From Polytrichum commune (Eukaryota; Streptophyta; Polytrichopsida; Polytrichales; Polytrichaceae): a stretch of 64,000 bases of DNA. The stretch lies in assembly GCA_950295325.1 (NCBI GenBank), contig OX485804.1, forward strand, positions 52,440,429 to 52,504,428, given 5' to 3'. Of the stretch, positions 15,609 to 27,350 are shown in pieces. The translations under genes and the position numbers were made by a program. The notes under the pieces were generated by a model that was given only the letters and a program-made list of their open reading frames with translations, was not told where the DNA came from and made no database searches. The first letter of the stretch is position 1. Each line of letters begins with the position of its first letter.

Positions 15609-16093
15609 TTAGGATTCCAAATGACGTGCGTGGGTGACTATGAAATAAAACTCTCTATATACGAAACAATATTGAAGAAAAGCAATAGTTTACATACTAA
15701 TGATACGTTGGATGATAGTTTCATGTATTTATATTATGATTTTCAATCTACTAGAATAAATGCCTTCAATACATATCCAATATATACATTATGGAAAGGA
15801 AAAAAATGGCCTTTATTATGTATACAACATGTTATTGAAATGCTTTATCATCCACAAGTTGTAACTCATGATAATCTAGCCCCACAACATAAATCCACTA
15901 TCGGGTTTTCTGTCTAACATTTAGAACCCCCTTTTGTAGATCTACCTCCACTTTAGAATTCTCAGTAACCTGTTCCTTTGTACATAGTAGAGAAAAACAA
16001 TACCTCCCCCCTTGTGTATACTATGTATGCTAATCCTTAAATAATACCCCTTTTCACACTCACGTTAATGTAGTTTGGACGTGCTATGAAACG
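15609..16093 (+). mobile_element. Mutator-like MITE family C, copy 1, ends eroded
   Basis: Internal homology to the elements at 54827 and 61156. The left block CAAATGACGTGCGTGGGT and the right block ACACTCACGTTA...GTGCTATGAA match. The terminal GGGGGTGGACTCTTCA sequence itself is missing on both sides. AT-rich interior, non-coding. Its end lies ~280 bp before the P450 start codon, so it may be part of that promoter region. Confidence 0.6.
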
Positions 16094-16369
16094 TGGGACC
16101 CTAGGATCACTTTTCAAATCAAATTTGTGTTTTGGCTTGTGCTTCCCAGTTCCTTTACAATATTTAGTCATCCCCTCTCCATTAGAAAATGACCAGTCAA
16201 CCAAATGAGAGAAAGAGACTAAACATCTACTTCTTGTATCCCCAATATGGTGAATGCTCACATGAGAAGCGTCATCACAATTCACATCTCTGTCTCTCGC
16301 TCTCGCACTCTCTCGATTTCAGCTCCAATCAATCTATTCTTGCGACCCATCACATGTGGGTAGAGGGTG

Positions 16370-18812
16370 ATGGAGCTCTTTGCAAGCGAATACGTGTTTC
16401 TCTTTTGGTCCATAGCGTCGTTCGTCACCATTGCGGTGTTCAGATGGTTGTTTTCCCACGAGAAAAGTTACCTCCCTCCCGGGCCTCGCAGGTTGCCGAT
16501 TATTGGAAACTTGGCTGAGCTTCTCGTGCCTCACCCACACGTGAACCTTATGAATTTAGGTCAGAAGTATGGTCCTCTGATGTACTTGAAGCTCGGCCAA
16601 AGGGATTGCATTGTCGCATCTTCGCCTGAGATGGCCAAGGAGTTTCTGAAGAACCAAGATGCGAATTTTTGTGGTCGGCCTCAGGTGATGCAGGCTGAAA
16701 TTGTGTACAGAAACGCGGGTATAAGTCAATATACTCAACTTTGGGATTTCTATAGAGTTTTGTCAGCTCAGTAGAGTCTCAGCCGAGTCTGGAGTAACAT
16801 GTACACAACAAGTCTTCAATGTAAAATATGCGGCCACAAACAGTGAATGTAGGCGTTGGATATTATTGGGAATTGCCTCATTCAACTAGGAATTGCGAAC
16901 CCCAGAAATTATCATTTAAGTTTCTGAGCCGGAGTGGAGAGGCAGAATGTGAAGATCCCCTTCCTCATTATGTGTTCACTATTGAACCTAGATTGCTTGA
17001 TATATATGGAGCGCATAGTCCAATTCCATCGTAACAAATGTATATTGGGTGCCCGTCCTTAACTACAGACTTCTAGTTGTGTCTCAGGATGTCGTCCACG
17101 AAGAATTGGACAGCGACCATAAGTAGAACCATAACTTGCACGACCTTTGGCCCGCGCGGTTGAGCCCGATTTATTTTATGAATCGATTAAAGTATGACCT
17201 TATCCTTGTTGCCCCTGCAGATATTGCGTTTTCACCAGTAGGTCCGAACTGGCGACACTTGAGGAGGATTTTTCAATTTGAACTGACAGGTTTGAAACGC
17301 TTGGAAGCCACGAAACATGTGAGAAGCGAAGAACTCGGATGTATGTTACATTCGATCAAACAAGAAGTAGGGCCTGTGGACCTCCATGACCAGTTCAGTA
17401 TTTTGATGGCCAACATTGTATGTCGCATGGTCATTAACCAGCGTTATGTGGGTGTATCTAACGGCGACAATACCGTGGACAATGCCGTGGACAAAGTCGA
17501 TGTCCAAGAGATTCGGGAAACAATCGAAGAGTGGGAAACGTTGCTTGGCTGCGCCAGTATAGGAGATTTCATTCCGGCCTTGGCGTGGTTGGACCTGCTA
17601 CAGGGTTATGGCCGTCGTTTGAGGAAGGTGCAGAAGCGTCTACATGAATTTGCCACTAAGATTATTGCGGAGCACCGAGCGAAGAGACAGAATTCACCGA
17701 TGCTTGAGAGTGACAAAGATATGGTGGATGTCTTGCTGGATGAAAACGAAGCAAAAACCTCCGGTAATCATATCACAGAAGAAAACATGATGGGGGTCAT
17801 TCTGGTAAGCATCTCCCATGCTCTCTCACAAGCTTGATAAACCTCCCGTGGGTCTTTGACACACATTCTAAAAACATACACTAGCCCTATGTAATATGCT
17901 TTAAGTAAGCCCAATATTATGCAGAACATTATTAAGCACTTGTGAGCAGCTTGCACCCTTTTCACTTTGGATTCCAAAGTCCAAGAATTGGGGCTCTCAT
18001 TTCTAGGTATGGAAGTGGAGCATACGTAGTGGCAAGCTCCTATTTGGCCCTCACCTCATTGAAGCGAAACATCTAGATTCAACTTAATAGGAAGAGTCAG
18101 CCAACTACCCAAGAGTGACACAGACAACTCCTTATGACAACATTTGACATTATGAAAATGTTTGATATTGCAGAATGCGTTCATAGCAGCAACAGATACA
18201 ACAATATTGACCACCGAGTGGGCAATGTCCGAATTGTTCCGGGAACCATCGATCGTAAAGAAAGCACTTGAGGAGCTCGATGCCGTGGTTGGACGTAACC
18301 GATTAGTACAAGAATCCGACCTCCCACACCTCAAGTACATCCAATGCATTTGCAAGGAGACATTCCGCCTGCATCCTCCGGTGGCCTTACTTCTTCCCCA
18401 CGAGTCATTTCAAGCGTGCAAAGCCTCGGGATACGACATACCCGCGAAGAGTCGAATGCTTGTGAATGTGTACGCCATTGGGAGGGATCCAAACACATGG
18501 GATGATCCTCTAAAGTTCCTTCCCGAGAGGTTCATGGAGGGCAACAAATATTCACACATAGACAGCCATGGCCAAGACTTTGAGTTGCTACCTTTCGGAT
18601 CGGGTAGAAGAATGTGCCCTGGCATGCACATGGGCAACCTTATTGTACAGTTTACGGTGGCAAATGTCTTGCATGCATTCGATTGGTCACTCCCTGACCA
18701 GATGAATCCCAAGGACCTGGACATGTCCGAGACAAAAGGAATTACAATATCAAGAGCTGTTCCATTGCTTGCAATGGCTAAACCTCGGTTATCACCCACT
18801 CTGTATGAATGA
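16370..18812 (+). CDS. Cytochrome P450, A-type (CYP71 clan), 523 aa, 3 exons
   Basis: Heme-thiolate monooxygenase, expected on the ER membrane with NADPH-P450 reductase. Exons are 16370-16718, 17221-17804 and 18174-18812 (phases 1 and 0). Splicing at G|GTATAAGT joins YRNA to DIAFSPVGPNWRHLRR, restoring the helix-C block; without it the frame appears broken. Features: N-terminal membrane helix (residues 8-27), LPPGPRR hinge near 35, I-helix AATDTT (316-321), ETFR of the ExxR motif (373-376), PERF (428-431), and heme loop FGSGRRMCPG (452-461) with the Cys ligand at 459. Length and all signature residues are normal, so the gene looks functional. Family and substrate cannot be set from sequence alone. 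A pyrimidine-rich leader (TCTGTCTCTCGCTCTCGC) precedes the start. Intron 2 shares a stretch with sequence near 31860-32030. Confidence 0.93.
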
Positions 18813-19857
18813 GGCACATGACATTCCACCATTCGTTGTTCTTGTTAAGCAGCACAAGCCTTCAAAATGTTTAGGTCGGGATTTGAGTCACCTTTAGTTG
18901 CTCCCAGATTTACCTTCATCGAGTTCTCTTACGTATGTTAAATATGAAATTAGCAGCGCTCGGGTAGTATGTAACATGAGATGAGTGATTCGACATGTAA
19001 ATTGATAACTGAAGACGCTATTTTGTGTTCAAATTCATTTCGTTTTCATTTCGTACTGAATGTCCACCGTTTTGCACTTGCAGACAGAGAATGTGAGAAG
19101 GGAGGAACGCAACAACATGAGGGATCAGGAGAATTGGGATATGCCACATTCCTGACAATCACATCCCTTCTCAAACACTCATCATTATATGTAGTCATCG
19201 ATTAAGATTGATCCAAATCGCACTGATCTCGAATGTAATGCCCCCTTCCCACCTGACTTTAGTTAAGACCCAAAGTATTCCCTAAAAACCGGGTAAAGCT
19301 CCCTCGGTTATAGCGGAGGCATCCAACTATCCCAATGCACCTACAAGAACTTGCTCCAGAGATTTTCAAGTAGGTTTTCGTTAAGTAGCTTTCACACATG
19401 TTCATGGTTTTATCTACCAAGCAATGAATGTTGGGTAGTTTTTGTCCCATCCCCAAATGCCTTACTACTCACCTATCTTACCATCGGTTTTTGTTAATGG
19501 GGCTCCTCGTGCCCTCATAGCTAAGACTAAAAAGCAACCAATCACAAGGGTGGGAGGCGACACTTTTAAAGCTCCTATATTCTTGCCTCATGTTTAGGTA
19601 CCGATGGGAGGGTCGGTGGTTGAGGCTTAAAACCTCCACTTTTAAGCCATGCCACATCATTTGCCAACTAGGCTCGGCACTAGATAATGTCGATGGTGTG
19701 AAGGCCGGTTTGTTAGAACCAACTTTTATTAGTCTTAAGCTAAAGCCAGGTGGGAAGGGGGCATAAGCCACCATTGTTGGCCATATCTAAGCTTCGAAGG
19801 TAGCAGAAGATGGCAACAATGATGAGCTAAGCTGAACATTCGCATCCCTTAGCTAAG
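18813..19857. other. P450 downstream / rDNA upstream region
   Basis: Includes the probable P450 3' UTR. No rRNA similarity is seen before about 19858. A 98-codon minus frame (19478-19774) has no recognisable domain and is not called. Confidence 0.35.
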
Positions 19858-20420
19858 GAATAACTGGCTTGTAGCAGCCAAGCGTTCATAGCGACGTTGC
19901 TTTTTGATTCTTTGATGTCAGCTCTTCCTATCATTGTGAAGCAGAATTGTTCACCCACCAATAGGGAACGTGAGCTGCGTTTAGACCGTCGTGAGACAGG
20001 TAAGTTTTACCCTACTGACCGCAATAGTAATTCAACTTAGTACGAGAGGAACCATTGATTCACATAATTGGTCATTGCGCTTGGTTGAAAAGCCAGTGGC
20101 GCGAAGCTACCATGTGTAGGATTACTACTGAACGCCTCTACGTCAGAATCCTTGCTAGAAGCGGCGCTTTCTACCTCCCCGGTTGTTACCCGATTACCAG
20201 AGGCGCCCGTGCGCCCCTAGAAGCATGCGTCGAGAGGCCCCCGGACTGGCCGAACGAGCCGTACCACTCCGGACGCCTTGCACCACAATTCCAGACGATC
20301 AGGGAGATGAATCCTTTACAGACAACATAAACTTGGGACGAGGTATTGTAAGTGGCAGAGTAGCCTTGCTGCTACGATCCAATGGGATTCCGCCTCACCG
20401 TCCCAAGGGCTTTCCCCCCG
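19858..20420 (+). pseudogene. 26S rRNA 3'-terminal fragment, decayed
   Basis: Matches the last ~560 nt of plant large-subunit rRNA: CGTTCATAGCGACGTTGC, GGCTCTTCC-like TATCATTGTGAAGCAG, ACCAATAGGGAACGTGAG, TTAGTACGAGAGGAACC, AAAAGCCAGTGGCGCGAAG, and GTATTGTAAGTGGCAGAG. It lacks about 17 nt after GCAGAATT and about a dozen before CCGCAATAGTAATTC, and bears many substitutions, including CTAC for CTAA after CGCCT. The rest of the rRNA unit is absent upstream. It is therefore an isolated, non-functional piece, not a working repeat. Confidence 0.9.
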
Positions 20421-20633
20421 AAATTCGCGAAACCCGGAAAAGCAGGGGTCCAGGGTCGGGGGAAAGAAACCCTAAACCCTGAAGCAGCTCGAACACTTGG
20501 CCATTTGTTCGCCGACAAACGAACCCCTTCGTGTCCAGGGGCCGGTTGCGCAGCCCCCGGGCCGCAATTAACGGATCATTTAAGGTTTTTCCGGGACTTT
20601 CCTGAACCCCACCAATACAACGAGGGCCTCATC
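20421..20633 (+). other. 26S-5S spacer
   Basis: About 210 bp between the 26S end and the 5S copy, GC-rich, with ACCCTAAACCCTGAAGC near 20470 and GCCGACAAACGAACCCC near 20510. Length is compatible with the short 26S-5S spacer of linked (L-type) rDNA. No transcription signals are assigned. Confidence 0.6.
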
Positions 20634-20752
20634 CCCACCCGTCATATCAAGGCTACTACACCAGATCCCATGAGAACTCTGAAGTTCAGCGCCTTTGAGC
20701 CGGAATAGTACTGGGATGGGTGAACTCTCGGGAAGTCCCAATGCTGCAGCCA
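20634..20752 (+). pseudogene. 5S rRNA copy linked to 26S, probably decayed
   Basis: 119 nt that align end to end with plant 5S rRNA: AGATCCCATGAGAACTCTGA (C-to-G change in the CAT.AGAAC block), AAGTTCAGCGCC, GGAATAGTACTGGGATGGGT, GGGAAGTCCCAATGCTGCAG. The sequence is closer to bryophyte 5S (CTACACCAGATCCC, CTTTGAGCCGGAATAG) than to angiosperm 5S. Internal promoter boxes are altered and the terminal stem is poor, so it is likely not expressed. Confidence 0.85.
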
Positions 20753-21448
20753 CTCCTCTTTTCGCTCATCCCTTCTCTTGCTTCCATTCCTTCACATCCA
20801 TTCAAACACTTTCTCGACCCTAGAATGATGTGTTGTACAGAAGCTGTGTATTCAGTTAACACCCGAAACAATACAACGAGTGTAACCAACATAACACGCA
20901 ACCATGCTGATTTATACATATTCATTTATATCTGCAGCGATATTGGCATGCAAAATTTATTCGTTAGCTTCGCTCATCGTGACAGTGCTATTCTATCAAG
21001 TTACCATTTACAAACATCACCCTAAGAGATACAGAGCACTCAGAAAGCTTGCTCAACAGATCGAACGACTGAATGCCCACCCTGGATATCTTCCAACAAT
21101 TGAAACAAATTACAACGGAAAAGTGCTGCTATACTAATAGTAGGCGAGGAAAAACATAACACACTACCAAGCTGACATATAAATACGTTTACAATTTCCA
21201 CCACAAGACTGATAGATATGAAAAACTCGCTGTCGCTCGCAACAGTGCTATTTTAGGTCACAAGATAACAAGATCCCAAGATTACAAACCCCAGCGACAC
21301 ACAGCACCAGACGAACATCACAAACAGAAACTACTTAGCTTACACATCAGAACGAACAACTCTCAAGTTCAAAGAAATACACAAAGTTACTACACACCCT
21401 CACAGACAAGTATCTGGCAAGAATTGATGTAAAATCCAGCAGAAAGGT
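20753..21448. other. Between rDNA fragment and H4
   Basis: No gene seen. The right half probably lies beyond the H4 mRNA 3' end. A-rich and AC-rich on the plus strand. Confidence 0.35.
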
Positions 21449-21464
21449 GGTGTTAAATAACACC
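21449..21464 (-). promoter_or_regulatory. Hairpin in H4 3' UTR resembling a histone stem-loop
   Basis: On the minus strand GGTGTTATTTAACACC forms a six-pair stem with a four-base loop (or seven pairs with two), starting 40 nt after the H4 stop codon. Size and position match the replication-dependent histone stem-loop of animals and green algae, but the bases differ from its usual GGCYCTTTTCAGRGCC and no purine-rich downstream element is seen. Land-plant histone mRNAs are normally polyadenylated. A chance palindrome is possible. Confidence 0.3.
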
Positions 21465-21503
21465 GTTGAATAGTAAGCGGAACACATGCCACCGCCGGTC
21501 TCC

Positions 21504-22009
<506 letters not shown>

Positions 22010-22125
22010 CCCTAAGGAGCAATATCTACCAAATAGGTAGATCATAGAAGGAAATATCAAGAAAACGTAGAACTTCGTCCCCTGCTCGATTTTGAACAGA
22101 CACTCTGTCCACTCTCTCTCTCAGC

Positions 22126-22540
22126 GAATCATCCACGTGGGCTTTTCATCCTGAGCGGGTCTGGTTTCATCTGGAACCGTTCGATCTATCGAATCTGCGG
22201 TTTCATTCATCACTTCTTGGCGCCACTTACATATTTTCATCCCTATACTAACAACCACTTATTTATTGGGCCAAGGATTCGTTAGCAACAACACCTACCA
22301 TATACGTAGATAACAGATAAGACTGTTGAGTCTACGTAGATTTGCGTCCGTCATTCAAATTTCCCACTCAAAGAATCATCCATGTGGATGTTTCATCTCG
22401 AAAATGGGCTGGTTTCATCTGATATGGTTCGAAGTTTGGAATCTACGGCTTTCATTCATCTCTCTTGGCGCCAGTTCCAAAACTTCATCCATAAACAAAT
22501 AACCACTTATTATTGGGGCAAGGATTCATGGTGTCTATGT
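22126..22540. repeat. Two-copy tandem duplication (247 bp) upstream of H4
   Basis: Copy 1 starts at 22126 and copy 2 at 22373. Shared: GAATCATCCA.GTGG, GGTTTCATCTG, TTTCATTCATC, CTTGGCGCCA, AACCACTTATT and CAAGGATTC. Each copy holds the palindrome TTGGCGCC (22217-22224 and 22465-22472). Copy 1 also has a G-box core CCACGTGG (22132). These may be duplicated promoter modules. Confidence 0.7.
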
Positions 22541-23598
22541 AAACTTATCCATTAGGAAGGTGAGAACGCAGTGAACTATTCTATAACATTTAAATAATTT
22601 AGTGATAAATCCAAAGCTTTACCAAGTCAATATGATCATCCAACCAACACAAACCCCAAACATATTTCACCTTTGCATACTCTACTATTTCCAATAGGGC
22701 CATGAAAGATGAACCTTACCATGGTGGAAGATGGTGGATGACATTCAAGGAGGAATCCATGACTTAGCTTCCAAGCTCCCATCAATGTTCGGGAACTTTG
22801 AAGCACTTTCCAAACACCAAATTTCCCACTCCTCAACAACCGTAACCCACCCCTAGTTACATTCCAACGCTTGCCCAAATTCACCTAAAACCAACCCCAC
22901 ATTCTCTCAAATTTGTTATGATCATCACCCAAATCTATCCCCACTTTGTGTCAAAGACATTCAGATGGTTTGAGATATGTTCTGGGTTTGAGATATGTTC
23001 TAGGTATGAGATTAAGAGGCATGCATAGGTGTTGCTTTTGGGTGGGGTGTTGGTTATTGCTCCCTCTACCTTACGTAGAGGTGGGAGGGGGTGGTAAAAT
23101 TACACAAATTGACATAATCTCCTTCAATGTTGGAATGCATCTGGGGGGATGGACTCAAGGAAGAACTGACCCTTCATGAGGACAAGACAGGGCTAAGTGA
23201 ATGGAAATAGATCAAGTTACTTTGCATCAAGATGAATTACTGAATGATAACTGAATGGCTGAATAAAACTGGGACCAAGCTTGAAGGTTTACAAACCTTT
23301 CAAAGCATCGACATAGGACCATTTTGTATCTTTTCTTCCTCCAAATGTTGAGATTCGCTTTCAAATGTGAGCGCAGTTCAAGAAAATGTCGACGAATTGG
23401 TAAGGTGTAAGGGAAGTTAGAGCTTTGGACAGTTCTTTGAGCGGCATGACCACCTAAGTCTCTGCAAATTCTGAATTGAACGTGATCGTTTTACTATATG
23501 CTGTAAGACTCAAATCTAAAATTGCCTTTTTGGACTCATGGTCAAATGCAGAGAAGAATTCATCAAGTTGTAAGCACCGGCCACAGAATATATTGTTG
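22541..23598. other. Intergenic plus BAG-gene 3' region
   Basis: The right part is presumably the 3' UTR of the minus-strand BAG gene. No other gene is supported. Confidence 0.35.
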
Positions 23599-26500
23599 TC
23601 AGTCTTTGCTTGCACTTGTTGACCGACCCACACTCTCCAAAGCCTGCACATACAGGACAATTTCCACAAGGTTTGTGAGGTTATGATTCATTTGAATAAA
23701 TTGCCATTTTGGCAGTAGTTAATGAAATGCACTTTAAAACCATTTCTACAGTCGAGCTTGTTCCTGCTGAGTAAAACTAAATGGAAACTTCAGTCGCCAT
23801 ACTCATTGCAGTCCACATAATTTCATGGAACTTTTATGATGTATTTAAAAAAAATCTTAAGTGATGGTGCCACATGTCATGCAGTGGTTGTTTGAACCAT
23901 GTGAAAAAGTAGACGTGCAAAGAATATAGATTCAATTTTGGCAAATGAAGTGTCTATATAGATAAGATACTATGGTATATTACCCTCATACTTCCAGACA
24001 GGATCCCAGATAAAGAGATGAATTTTTGAAAATCGTCCCAGATTCAAGTCCTTCCATACACAGATTAAAAAGGAGGCCAAGAATATATTGAGGAGATAAT
24101 TCCTTGTGATGGATGTCATCTTAAGAATTTATTTTATTTAAAAGGCTCAAAGGACTAAGAATTCAAAGCTTCTGGTATCTAGGTTTCGTGTGAATGCTTA
24201 TATCAATAACTTACCGAAACAAGGGATTGGACTCGGTTGGTCTGGATTTTGCGATGCGGTCGCACACTTTCATCACTCTGTCACAAAAAGAGAAACCCCC
24301 CATTCTGTCAAAAAGGTGACCACTGAGGTAGGCAGACCTAAACCAACACTTGTGTACTACTGTCATACATTTGAAGGCCCCAATTGTATGGCTATGCTAC
24401 ATACAGCTTTAGCTTCAGTGTTGGTATTGGGTATGCGAACCTTATCCAAGATAGAAATCATTAGACTTGTTTCAAGAAAGAAACTACTTTGTGGAAATGC
24501 AGACCCTTCTGTTGTGTTGTAGATCTAGGGGATTTTTTTTTCAAAAGTATGCATCTCTTGTACACTTGTTTAATTTGACGTAGAAAACCGTTGAAAGCAA
24601 AGACACAAAGGATGCATCCTGTCAGTTTCACTGATCAGATTGCTTACTTTGACACCATCAATTTTTAGTTGCAACTGAGTCAAAAGCTCCAGCAACCTTG
24701 ATTGTTCCTGCCCAACCAACACATGGTCATCCACTTTGTTAGCCTCCAGTACAGCAATCATTGGAATGTCCTACAACTGTATTCTATCAACATTTTCTGA
24801 TTACGATTTCATGTACGTAAAGACCTCTGACCTAATTCTTTCCTTGTATTTAGACGCCCATTCTCAGGAAGAACTTTGCACATCCAACCCAATTTTTCGG
24901 AAGCTTCATCCATTCTATTTAACCCAGCATTCCAGGTCTAAAGATGAACGCACACCTGATAGTGCCAAGAATTAGGTTTGTTCTTTCTGAGGAGAATGGC
25001 ACCTTTCATACACATAAAGACCTGACTTAATTGTTGTTTTGTACTTAGACGCTCATTCTCAGGAAGAGCTTCCCACATCTAACCCAACTTTTCCAGAAGG
25101 TTCACCCATTCTATCCAGAGTATCTTCCAGGTCAGTAGACCTTCGCCCATCTGATGGTGACAGAAAATAGGTATGTTCTTTACGAAGGAAAATGGCACCT
25201 CCTTGCCACCCTTCTTAAACTTTCAGGCCAGGTCACTCTGGCTATCCCCATCGTTCACCTTACCTTAATTTCCAGAAGGACTTCAGTAGGTGCCAGTCTC
25301 CTATATACAACAACCTGTGAAATCAGAGCTTGGATCGGACATTTCATTCAATGGATAGTGTAGAGAGTCTCAACCTTCTGCTGAGTGGAACTCAAAGCAG
25401 TGGCTTCACCAACACTCTGTAGATATGCAGATGACTCCTCCTCCAATTTATCCACCTGCAAGGCAAGCAAAATCAACAAAAACGGAAAAAACCCAGACTC
25501 GCAGCCTGGAGAGCTTTTCATAGTGCATAGCAACCACAGCTTAAATGATTCCATTTAACCGAGCGCAGCACAAAACTGAGCATATACCACAGTCAAACAA
25601 CTAAAAGTAAAGTCCTGGATAGTTCAAACTGACCCTTAACCTGCTTCAAAGTAACACCATTCTGAAGTATCCAAGAACCTCAATCAACCATTGCATCCAA
25701 TAATGGCCATGGGCCACAATACACTTTGTTATTTAAATCACAGATTATATGATAGGTCACAAATTAGGAGAACTTGCACCTACTCGAACTTTCCAAAAAC
25801 ATGCAAAAAGTGATGAAAATTTTCATTGTTAATTAGGAGGCAACAACACGAGCAGAGTGCTGGCTATTATTTTTTGAATTTTTTAAAATTAAAAAAAAAA
25901 TTAAAGCACATTTTCATTTGTTTCTATGAGACTTTGTCATCCTGTAAGACGCTCCTTTAAGGTACAGTACAGGATCCCACCTTGCGAGCTAGCATAAGGA
26001 TCGAGCCCAGAGGTGTGGGTGCTGCCCCTGATGCTGGGTTGCTACTGCTTGTAGAGGCATCTTGATGAACCCGACTCTCAGCAGCTTTGGCTCGCAAGGC
26101 ACGAAGCTCAGCCAAGTTCATGGGATGATTTCCCCTTGCCTCTGTGCCGTCCTCTCCTCCAGAAGAATTACTCCTGGGGGTTCCAGACCTTCTCTGTGTT
26201 TGCCCACCATCGCCGCCACCAGAGCGCCTGCCTATGAACCAACTCCTCAGCATTCCATGTCATGTTTGGTATAAAGGCATTAACAGTTTCAGACTTCTCC
26301 CGGTTTCCAATACCTATCTACACCGTTCCTCTGTTTGAAACTATTGAAAGGCAAAGAGTGATGCACAGCAACAATTTTGGTCTAATATCAGCAGATCTGC
26401 AGGTCTTGTGCTGATGTCCATGACACTGAACGTCAATCACATACTACAAATGTGCCCATGATTGAACTTGTTTATCGAACAACGTAGGAGAGCAGAAAGA

Positions 26501-27350
26501 ATGAAATACACACAGGGACTCATGTCCAAAATATGGCAGGTCGTTCTATGTGAATGCAAGGGCGTAGTTTATCCAAATATGTGCAATATCTAAGACATTT
26601 TGCGTTGATCCAGGTTGACCCTAAATCAAAGTGACATGTAAAAATTTCACAGCTTGAATTCAGTAGCACCTTCACAGTTTTCATTTCACATGCCACAAGC
26701 CTGTACCCACTTCATCGCAATGAAGACAGCATGGAACTATAACATAATAAAAGTGACAAGTATGTCGCCATCTACGCTTAGAGGAACACTTACAAAATTG
26801 TATTATACCCATTCCTGGTTCACCTTGTCCATCTATTACTGTGAGGCACCTTCCCAAGCTATTAAATGTGTCCTAATTTAACTCAACCCCATGATTGGTA
26901 AATATGTAGAGGTTTTATACTGAGTGGGTATCACAAGATGAAAGAAACGCTCAGGTACTCCAGGAACCAACTAATATTGATATTCGAATGCAACAAGATG
27001 CAAAGGACAGTAGAAAACACAGCAGATAACACATCTGCTTAGATAAACAAGACAAATTGCAGGCCATCTACTGCATTCAGAAGCAAGCAGAACAACATCA
27101 GATAGGAAACCCTTCCATTTCCGGCACTTCCATGGCATAAACTCAGGTGCCTACAAGAGAAAGCTAATGCTGCAGAATTCTCACCTGCGCGACGGCTGAG
27201 AAGGTGGCCTCCTACAAGCAAGGCAGCTGCTGCAACCGCCATGACAGGGGCACTAATCCACGCTGGCTTTGCATGGTCCTCATAATATGGAGCTCGCTTG
27301 GGCACATCAGCATTATACTCTCTCAAAGCTATGAGCTTCCTCCTCTCCAT
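23599..27350 (-). CDS. Membrane-anchored BAG-domain co-chaperone, 242 aa, 6 exons
   Basis: BAG domains bind the Hsp70 ATPase domain and promote nucleotide exchange. Minus-strand exons from the 5' end: 27350-27185, 26231-25981, 25455-25375, 24770-24648, 24277-24215 and 23643-23599. All junctions are GT-AG and all phases fit (phase 1 at the first intron, 0 elsewhere). Residues ~31-51 form one hydrophobic segment ([20 protein letters not shown]) after a basic N-terminus. Residues 57-130 are a Gly/Ser/Arg-rich linker. Residues ~140-235 form the three-helix BAG domain: VDKLEEESS, then [19 protein letters not shown], then [19 protein letters not shown]. There is no ubiquitin-like domain. The layout (N-terminal TM, C-terminal BAG) recalls yeast Snl1, an ER-bound BAG protein. 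The last exon encodes only 14 residues. Compartment is inferred, and exon 1 rests on phase and start codon only. Confidence 0.75.
24816..25205. repeat. Two-copy ~200-bp tandem duplication in BAG-gene intron 3
   Basis: Copies at about 24816-25017 and 25018-25205 share AAAGACCT.ACTTAATT, TTAGACGC.CATTCTCAGG, CATCTAACCCAA.TTTT and GAGAATGGCACCT. Unlike the arrays in MurJ and the epimerase gene, it does not include an exon edge. Confidence 0.7.

Noticed and set aside
16719-17220. Apparent stop and frame break in the P450 after exon 1
   Set aside because: A good donor (G|GTATAAGT) and acceptor (CCCCTGCAG) with matching phase remove it and restore the helix-C motif, so it is an intron.
20055-20708. 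Open frames in the rDNA fragment
   Set aside because: The DNA is rRNA-derived; frames are incidental.
23454-23669. 71-codon minus frame ([12 protein letters not shown]...) in the BAG gene
   Set aside because: Wrong frame; the adjacent frame gives the BAG C-terminus [14 protein letters not shown] and stop after a TGCAG acceptor.
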